A DNA stretch of 64,000 nt from Paraeggerthella hominis (lineage in GTDB: Bacteria > Actinomycetota > Coriobacteriia > Coriobacteriales > Eggerthellaceae). The notes under the pieces are model-generated. The model saw only the letters and a list, made by a program, of their open reading frames with translations. It searched no databases and had not been told where the DNA came from. The stretch covers positions 414,721-478,720 of the forward strand of contig NZ_JAJNOQ010000001.1 of assembly GCF_021044775.1 (NCBI RefSeq), written 5' to 3'. The translations under genes and the position numbers were made by a program. Below are positions 58,485 to 64,000 of this stretch, in pieces. The stretch's first letter is position 1; every line of letters begins with the position of its first letter.

Positions 58485-59511
58485 CCTCGGCCCCCTTCCT
58501 CTCGAAGAACTCCAGCACCTCAATGGGATTGATGTTCGCCTTGCACGCCTTCACGCACCGGCCGCATCCCACGCAGAGCATGCGGTCGTGGTTCGCCAGA
58601 AAGCCGTTGAGCTTGTGGTACATGCGATGCCGTACGCGCGTGCGCCCGTCACCGCGGAAGTTGTGGCCGCCGGCCACTTCGGCGAACTGCGGCGCCGTGC
58701 ATGCGTCCCACACGCGCTCGCGCCGCCCGGTCTTGCCGTCCGGGTCGAACGTATCTTGAATATCGAAGCAGAAGCACGTGGGGCACACTGCCGAGCAGGC
58801 CGTGCACGAGAGGCACCGACCGCCCAGCTCGTCCCAGTACGGATCCTTATGGAACGCGTCCATGAGCATGGCCACGTCGGTGATATCGGGGATCGAGCCG
58901 TTGAAGGACTCCTGGCGCCGACGCGTGGCCTGACGGAACTCGAAACGGTCCTCGTCAGTTGCGACGCGCGGGTTGCAGGCGGCCTCCAAAATGTTCGCAG
59001 CCTCGACGCTCGAGATGCTCACCAGGTACTTGTCGCCAAGATCCTGCAGGAACAAGTCGTATCCGAAGCGAGCTTCGTCGGCGTCCCATAAATGGCAGAA
59101 GCATGTGGCGGTGGGCATGCAGCTGATGCCCACGATGAGCGTCGCGTTGCGGCGAGCCACGTAGTACGGATCAGGGTAGCGACCGTCCTTGAACACCAAA
59201 TCCAAGCGGTTGATGGCGTTGATGTCGCACGCATGGGCCCCGAAGATGACGCGCGGCGTGATCTCCGCCGCGAAGTCGGTGACCGAGTTGTCGGCAACAT
59301 CGAACGTCATAAGGGTCTCGACCGGCGGCAGGAAGTACTTCTTCGGCGACGCGATGGTGGTCTCGTAGGCCAACTCCACGTCATCGGGCGAAGCGATGGC
59401 CTCGAAGGAATAGCCCTGATCGCTTTTGACCGGGGCCACCACCTCATAGGATTCCATGAACGCCGACACGAGCGCTGGCAACTCGGTTGCATCGATAACA
59501 CGATAGAGCAT
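58474..59511 (-). CDS. hydB: Hydrogenase beta subunit: 4Fe-4S protein
   Basis: 345 residues. Two [4Fe-4S] motifs: CLSCTACSAVCPTC near 235-250 and CVGCGRCVKAC near 315-325, in the HydB/AsrA-type order. First gene of the operon; only 46 bases separate it from the ndk terminator, so its promoter must lie there. The earlier cysteines (CMPTATCFCHLW) may hold another site. Confidence 0.9.
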   Translation of the reverse strand: MLYRVIDATELPALVSAFMESYEVVAPVKSDQGYSFEAIASPDDVELAYETTIASPKKYFLPPVETLMTFDVADNSVTDFAAEITPRVIFGAHACDINAINRLDLVFKDGRYPDPYYVARRNATLIVGISCMPTATCFCHLWDADEARFGYDLFLQDLGDKYLVSISSVEAANILEAACNPRVATDEDRFEFRQATRRRQESFNGSIPDITDVAMLMDAFHKDPYWDELGGRCLSCTACSAVCPTCFCFDIQDTFDPDGKTGRRERVWDACTAPQFAEVAGGHNFRGDGRTRVRHRMYHKLNGFLANHDRMLCVGCGRCVKACKANINPIEVLEFFERKGAEDAQ

Positions 59512-59557
59512 GCTCTCGTCCGTTTCTCGTCTGGGTGAGCAGATGTATCGGGCATGG

Positions 59558-59594
59558 AAAGGCCCCTTCGTCGTTGCCGAGCGAAGGGGCCTTT
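59558..59594. terminator. Bidirectional terminator between ndk and hydB
   Basis: AAAGGCCCCTTCG/CGAAGGGGCCTTT, 13-base perfect arms around an 11-base loop. Confidence 0.8.
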
Positions 59595-59620
59595 GGCGTT
59601 ACCGGTCGTTCTCGACCCGC

Positions 59621-60025
59621 TTACGCAAAGAAGATGCCGATCTCGCGCTCGGCGGATTCAGGGGAATCCGATCCATGGATGACATTCTCGTCCATGATGA
59701 GACCGAAATCGCCGCGAATCGTGCCGGGGGCTGCTTCCGCCGGATTAGTGGCACCCATGAGCGCGCGGCACTTCGCCACGGCGCCCTCGCCGGAGATGAC
59801 CATCTTGACCACCGGGCCGCTGGTGATGTAGGAGATCAGACCGTCGTAGAACGGCTTGCCCTCGTGCTCGGCGTAGTTAGCCTTCGCCTGCTCGTCAGTC
59901 ACCATACCCAGCTCCATGCGCTCGACAACCAAGCCCGCGCGCTCGAAGCGGTTGACGATCTCGCCGATGTGACCGTTGCGCACGCCGTCCGGCTTGATCA
60001 TGCTGTACGTCTTCTGAACTGCCAT
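59621..60025 (-). CDS. ndk: Nucleoside diphosphate kinase
   Basis: 134 residues from the ATG at 60025 with GAAGGGAAC upstream. KTYSMIKPDGVRNGHIGEI is the family start and NVIHGSDSPESAEREI holds the phosphohistidine. It transfers phosphate between nucleoside triphosphates and diphosphates. Monocistronic between two terminators. Confidence 0.95.
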   Translation of the reverse strand: MAVQKTYSMIKPDGVRNGHIGEIVNRFERAGLVVERMELGMVTDEQAKANYAEHEGKPFYDGLISYITSGPVVKMVISGEGAVAKCRALMGATNPAEAAPGTIRGDFGLIMDENVIHGSDSPESAEREIGIFFA

Positions 60026-60066
60026 ATTGTTCCCTTCTCTATCATGCATTATTGCAAACGTGAAGA

Positions 60067-60092
60067 AGGCGCGCGCGAACGCACGCGCCTTC
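60067..60092 (-). terminator. Terminator after the TPR gene
   Basis: AAGGCGCGTGC/GCGCGCGCCTT with a short loop, then CTTC; weak T run. It lies between the TPR gene and ndk. Confidence 0.45.
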
Positions 60093-60103
60093 GGTGAACC
60101 CTG

Positions 60104-61468
60104 TTAATTCTGACTGGGGAAATACAGATCAACGCTGGAAACCTTCCAGCCGATCGCATCGCGCACGAGCGACACCTTGTACTGCATGGCGCCGCCCTCG
60201 GCGGTCTTGGCCGTCACGTACACGGTGGAATCGCTCATGGACTTGTTCATGCCGTCGATAGCGGGATTCGCATCCTGCACGACGGGCTCGACCATGGAAG
60301 CGGCCTTGCTGGAATCGACTTCGCTCGAGAACACGGTGCTCACCGCGTTCTGAGGATCGGCGAACAGCTGCTTGACCACCGTCTCCTGCGTCGGGTAGCC
60401 CCAGCCCTGCGTGTACAGGAACACGGCGCCGCCGAACGCGACCAGAATCAGCAGCACGATGGTCACGAGGATCTTGAGACCGACGTTGCGGCGCTTGCGA
60501 TCCTGCTTGGCCAGGCCCTTCGACCACTGCTCGAGCTCTTCGTCGCTTGCGTTGAAGAAGCGATCGTCTCCGCCCGCAGCCCCGTAAGGGCTCGGCTGGG
60601 CGTAAGGGTCCGCGTAGTAGTACGGGTCCTGCTGCGCGCTGGCGTACGGATCCTGCTCCACGTACACCGCGGTTCCGTCGGCAGCCACGTCAAGGCCCGA
60701 CATGTCGGCGACAGCCGGAACCGGAGCCATGACCTGCGTGATTTCCGACGTGCCCTGAGCCACGGCGGCTACGGCACGCTGGTAGTCAACGCTGGCGGAG
60801 TCGGAGAGGAAGTACGTCTTGTCGGCGATGGCCTCTTCGAAGGCCGCGGAGGCCTTCTGCATCTGGCCGCACGCCACGTACGCCTGACCGAGGTTCGCGT
60901 ACAGCTTGTTGCGCGTGTCGGATCCCATGTCGAACTGCAACGCGCTCTCGTAGGACGCCACGGCATCCGACGGCCTGTCAAGCGCCATGAAGCACACGCC
61001 CAGGTTCAGAAGCGCCTTGGTGGGATCGGGGTTGCCCTCGTCGAGCGCCGCCTCGCGAAACGCCACGCCCGCCTCAGCGGACTTGCCCAGCTTCATGAGC
61101 GCGCTGCCCATGCCGCTGTACGCTTTGTACGAAGCATCGTACTTCGCATCGGAAACGGCGATCTCGAAGTGCTTGACCGCGTCCTCGTAGTCATGCAGCG
61201 CCGCGTAGGCCATGCCCAAGTTGTAGTTCACCGCGCCGCACGCGTCGTACGCGGCATCGGCCGTGGCCTGCGTGTACGCATGGATGGCCTCGTTGGGATT
61301 GCGAAGCTTGATCAGGCAGTTTCCAATCTGATGGTACAGCTGGCCCATCTCGCCGGGGGCAAGGGGGCTGCTGGCATCCTGCAAGCACTGCGCATACGTG
61401 GACAGAGCGCTCTCGTAGTCTTTGCGCGCATACGCGGCGCGGGCTTGTTGGAATAACTCGTTGTTCAT
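60104..61468 (-). CDS. TPR-repeat protein with a C-terminal membrane helix
   Basis: 454 residues. At least five tetratricopeptide repeats (residues about 5-210: ARAAYARKDYESALSTYAQC and so on), a Tyr/Pro/Gln-rich linker (QDPYASAQQDPYYYADPYA), one hydrophobic helix near 335-355 (LKILVTIVLLILVAFGGAVF) and an outer C-terminal domain with a DUF-like beta pattern. TPR part on the inside and a folded domain on the outside. Function unknown. Confidence 0.75.
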   Translation of the reverse strand: MNNELFQQARAAYARKDYESALSTYAQCLQDASSPLAPGEMGQLYHQIGNCLIKLRNPNEAIHAYTQATADAAYDACGAVNYNLGMAYAALHDYEDAVKHFEIAVSDAKYDASYKAYSGMGSALMKLGKSAEAGVAFREAALDEGNPDPTKALLNLGVCFMALDRPSDAVASYESALQFDMGSDTRNKLYANLGQAYVACGQMQKASAAFEEAIADKTYFLSDSASVDYQRAVAAVAQGTSEITQVMAPVPAVADMSGLDVAADGTAVYVEQDPYASAQQDPYYYADPYAQPSPYGAAGGDDRFFNASDEELEQWSKGLAKQDRKRRNVGLKILVTIVLLILVAFGGAVFLYTQGWGYPTQETVVKQLFADPQNAVSTVFSSEVDSSKAASMVEPVVQDANPAIDGMNKSMSDSTVYVTAKTAEGGAMQYKVSLVRDAIGWKVSSVDLYFPSQN

Positions 61469-61507
61469 CTGATTCCTTCGGTCTTGGCGAAAACGCGCGA
61501 ACGACGG

Positions 61508-62041
61508 TTAGTCGGCCACGTTCTCGATCTCGATGCCCAGGATCTCGTCGCCTACGCGCAGCTGGCCGATAACGTCCATGCCGTCGACCGTCTGGCCGAA
61601 CACCGTGTAGCCCGAGTCCAGCATGGGCTGAGCTCCCAGGCACAGGTAGAACTGCGAACCGGCGGAGTTGGGTTCCTGCGAGCGGGCCATGGCGAGCGCA
61701 CCGTCAGCATGCTTGTTGTTGGGGTTCGTGGAGAACTCCTCTTTAATGGTGTAGCCGGGGCCGCCCGTGCCCAGGCCGGCGAACGGATTGCCAGCCTTCG
61801 CCACAACCTCGTCGCAGGAGAGGTCGCGCGTGTTCGGGCAGCCGCCCTGGATGACGAAGCCCGGAACGTGACGGTGGAACTTCAGGCCGTCGTAAAAGCC
61901 CTTGCGAGCCAGTTCGACAAAGTTGCCCACATGGATGGGGGCGTCGTTGCCCGCCAGCTGGACGCGAACGTCGCCCTTCGACGTCTTGATGACGGCGACT
62001 TCTTCGCCCGTCGGCTGGTATTCAGGAGTGTACTGCGCCAT
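61508..62041 (-). CDS. Cyclophilin-type peptidyl-prolyl isomerase
   Basis: 177 residues from the ATG at 62041 with GAAGGAG upstream. FHRHVPGFVIQGGCP, NSAGSQFYLCLG and the GYTVFGQTVDGMDVI end are the cyclophilin signature, and the active-site Arg is in KFHRHVP. Cytoplasmic; no signal peptide. It catalyses proline isomerisation. Confidence 0.95.
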   Translation of the reverse strand: MAQYTPEYQPTGEEVAVIKTSKGDVRVQLAGNDAPIHVGNFVELARKGFYDGLKFHRHVPGFVIQGGCPNTRDLSCDEVVAKAGNPFAGLGTGGPGYTIKEEFSTNPNNKHADGALAMARSQEPNSAGSQFYLCLGAQPMLDSGYTVFGQTVDGMDVIGQLRVGDEILGIEIENVAD

Positions 62042-62245
62042 GTCGGCTCCTTCTATCTCGTTCGTCACGTTGTCGTGCATCCGCATGCAGACCGGATGGT
62101 TCGTTGCATACCAAAGGAGAAGTTTAGCAGGCCAACCGGCCATGCAGGCAAAAATCTTATAACATCCATGCGGTTTCAACCAGCGGTTGCCGCCTGTTTG
62201 CCCTTCTGTCAACCTCGAACTCCGGCAAGGCGTCGGCCGCGTGCG

Positions 62246-63574
62246 TCAGCAGCCGACGCGGTCGAACACGCTGACCACTTCCACGTGGTGCGTCTGCGGA
62301 AACAGATCGACGGGCTGCACCCGGCACAGACGGTAGCCGTTAGCCTCGAAGCGCTGCGCGTCGCGCGCCCACGTGGCGGGATTGCAGCTCACGTACGCGA
62401 CCTTCGCAGGCGCGGCGGCGGCGATGCTCTCGACCACGCCGTCGGCGAGCCCCGCGCGCGGCGGGTCCACCACCAAGGCGTCAAGCTCGCCCAACTCGGG
62501 CAGCTCGCGGGCTGCGTCGCCCCCCACCACTTCGATGTCCACGCCGTTCATGTCGCCGTTGCGGCGCAGGTCGCGCACGGACGATCCGGCCGACTCCACC
62601 GCGATCACTTCGGCTCCCGCAAGCGCCAGCGGAACGGAGAACGTGCCGCCTCCGGCGTACAGGTCGGCTACCAAGGCGCCGTCGAGGGACGCCTGCCCGC
62701 CCAAACCGTCAATCACCTCGGCGATCAGCTTCTCGGCCTGCGCGGTGTTCACCTGGAAAAACGAAGGGGCGCTCGTCAAGAAGCGCGCACCGGCCAGCTC
62801 CTCTTCCCAGCAGCCCTTCCCGTCCAAGGTCTCGACGCCCTTGATCTTGCGGGCCTTGCCGGGATCGGCCATCACGCGAACGATGCTCGTAGCCTTGAGC
62901 GCGCTTTTGAGCATCTTGGCCATGTGGGCGCGCGGAAACGCGCCGGGCTCGGTCCACAGCGCTATCTCCACGTCGCGCGTCCGCATGCTCGCGCGTACGC
63001 CCACGCGGAATATGCCCAAGTCCGACGACCCCTGCGCGAATCGCAGCGCGCCGCGCAGCGATTTGGGCGCCTTCTCGATGGCCTTGGCAGCCAGAGGACA
63101 GGTTTCGGGCGTGGCTATGTCGTGCGTTCCCTCGCGGTGAAAGCCCAGCAGAAACGTGCCGCGATCGTCGAACCGCGCGCCCAGCTCCAGCTTGTTGCGA
63201 TAGCCCCACTGGCGCTTGCTGGGCAGACAGGGCCGTACCAGCTCCTCCGCGCGCTCGCGATCGACGTGCGCCGTGCGCACGAGCGCCGCCGCCACGTTGT
63301 CCCGTTTGGCCTTCAACTGCGCCTCGTAAGACAGATGGGCCCAGGCGCACCCCCCGCACGAAGCAGCGTGCGCGCAGACGGGCATCTGGCGCGCAGGCGA
63401 CGCTTCCTCGATCGTCAGGATGCGCGCGCGGGCGAACGCCGGCTTCTCTTCCGTGATCTCGATGGTGACCACATCCCCCGGCGCACCGCCTTCGACGAAT
63501 ACCGTTTTCCCGTCGTCAAGACGGCCGACGGCCTCGGAGCCGTAGCCCATGCGATCGATAGCGATGGTTTGCTT
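62246..63574 (-). CDS. RlmD/TrmA-family RNA (uracil-C5-)methyltransferase
   Basis: 442 residues from the ATG at 63574; an earlier ATG at 63598 is possible. An N-terminal TRAM/OB domain is followed by Fe-S cysteines CAHAASCGGCAW and CP in ETCPLAA, then the SAM-binding core with DLYAGGGTFSVPLA, DPPRAGL and the catalytic VSCNPATWARD. Methylates a uracil in 23S rRNA or tRNA; which one is not visible. Confidence 0.85.
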   Translation of the reverse strand, partial: KQTIAIDRMGYGSEAVGRLDDGKTVFVEGGAPGDVVTIEITEEKPAFARARILTIEEASPARQMPVCAHAASCGGCAWAHLSYEAQLKAKRDNVAAALVRTAHVDRERAEELVRPCLPSKRQWGYRNKLELGARFDDRGTFLLGFHREGTHDIATPETCPLAAKAIEKAPKSLRGALRFAQGSSDLGIFRVGVRASMRTRDVEIALWTEPGAFPRAHMAKMLKSALKATSIVRVMADPGKARKIKGVETLDGKGCWEEELAGARFLTSAPSFFQVNTAQAEKLIAEVIDGLGGQASLDGALVADLYAGGGTFSVPLALAGAEVIAVESAGSSVRDLRRNGDMNGVDIEVVGGDAARELPELGELDALVVDPPRAGLADGVVESIAAAAPAKVAYVSCNPATWARDAQRFEANGYRLCRVQPVDLFPQTHHVEVVSVFDRVGC

Positions 63575-63642
63575 CATGTTCGTGAGAATTCCTTGCATTG
63601 TTTTTCCGATTTGCATCATCATAGCGTATAATCATCCCCCGT

Positions 63643-63704
63643 GCCCTTGTAGCTCAGGGGATAGAGCGTCTGCCTCCGGAGCAGAAAGCCGCAGGTTCGA
63701 ATCC
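63643..63704 (+). pseudogene. tRNA-Arg (CCG) broken in the T-arm
   Basis: Bases 63643-63704 match tRNA-Arg(CCG): acceptor 5' strand GCCCTTG, D-arm, anticodon loop CTCCGGA and T-loop TTCGAAT. After GAATCC the sequence becomes ATTTTGCCTG, which cannot complete the T-stem (needs CCTGC) or the acceptor stem (needs CAAGGGC). The 3' end is missing. A -10 TATAAT (63627-63632) lies upstream. Confidence 0.8.
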
Positions 63705-63808
63705 ATTTTGCCTGTTCAGAGTGCAATTCTTAGTGTTTCTCATCCTACTTGGCCTCCTGTCTAATTACTTAAACATCCTGCCGTTATCGCCTGAAAACGG
63801 GAGGAAAA

Positions 63809-63898
63809 ATGGTCAGGAAAATCAGCCCTAAAACACTCAATTCAGTGAACGTCGCGCCGTGCGATATCGAAGGAAAGACAGCTGATTATTACAAGTAA
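63809..63898 (+). CDS. Short frame with a good ribosome-binding site, 29 aa
   Basis: GGGAGGAAAA precedes ATG; the product begins MVRKISPKTLNSVNVAPCDI and ends at TAA. It lies in the AT-richer segment beyond the broken tRNA. Could be a remnant or chance. Confidence 0.3.
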   Translation: MVRKISPKTLNSVNVAPCDIEGKTADYYK

Positions 63899-63974
63899 AT
63901 CGGTACATCGTTCCAAATTTCACCGGCACCCGTTACGGGGCTACCGGTACATCATTACGCTCTATCGGTACACC
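63899..63974. repeat. Three CGGTACAYC repeats, IS-end-like
   Basis: CGGTACATC at 63901, CGGTACATC at 63945 and CGGTACACC at 63966. Multiple short direct repeats of this kind occur at the ends of IS21-type elements. A transposase lies, if anywhere, beyond the right edge. Confidence 0.4.
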
Positions 63975-64000
63975 ACAACATATTGATTTGACTCGCATAC

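Overview
The window is high-GC DNA, apart from a few AT-rich islands. Its gene content fits an anaerobic actinobacterium of the class Coriobacteriia, most likely Eggerthellaceae: a clusterless MutY-type glycosylase, an Rrf2 regulator, a complete mreBCD-mrdA-rodA operon, a group 3b-like [NiFe] hydrogenase and a radical-SAM/DUF2344 pair. The taxonomic call is inference from gene content and style; no rRNA is present.

Layout. Positions 1-4.4 kb are host genes on the minus strand: the 5' end of mntP, then an operon of a degenerate AAA-like protein, an Rrf2 regulator and mutY, then a HAD phosphatase. From about 4.46 to 39.6 kb lies one large prophage-like element inserted at the 3' end of an ABC-exporter gene. 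Late genes run right to left on the minus strand: terminase (23.6-21.9), portal, head protein, scaffold, capsid, connectors, major tail protein, tail chaperones with a programmed -1 frameshift, tape measure, Dit, Tal-like protein, fibre, then holin and lysin next to attL. Between the packaging genes and the replication genes (ssb, DUF6291-like, DnaC-like, DUF3310) sits a block of non-phage cargo: a CPBP membrane protease, a LEA-like repeat protein and a DUF389 membrane protein. The right third is unusual. It has two tyrosine integrases (31.9-33.3 and 38.4-39.5 kb), two separate divergent XRE repressor modules each with its own palindromic operators, and between them two small gene cassettes, each bracketed by its own inverted repeats and separated by related spacers.

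From 39.6 kb rightward the host continues: a heterodimeric ABC exporter with its MarR regulator, two identical tRNA-Asp genes, an eight-gene cell-shape operon (mreB, mreC, mreD, mrdA, rodA, a DUF697 protein and two radical-SAM-linked genes), the hydBGDA-type hydrogenase operon, ndk, a TPR membrane protein, a cyclophilin and an RlmD/TrmA-type RNA methyltransferase. At the right edge a tRNA-Arg(CCG) gene is broken inside its T-arm. The sequence beyond it is AT-richer and carries repeats resembling an insertion-sequence end.

How it works together. The prophage replicates with its own loader and SSB, packages DNA into a siphovirus-type particle with a long tail, and lyses with a holin and an amidase-type endolysin. 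Several minus-strand terminators inside the late region imply segmented transcription or antitermination. The host blocks to the right serve rod-shape control and cytoplasmic hydrogen/NAD(P)H redox balance. The features most worth attention are the inverted-repeat cassettes, the duplicated integrase/immunity modules, the frameshift site, the hydrogenase large subunit with no maturation tail, and the broken tRNA.
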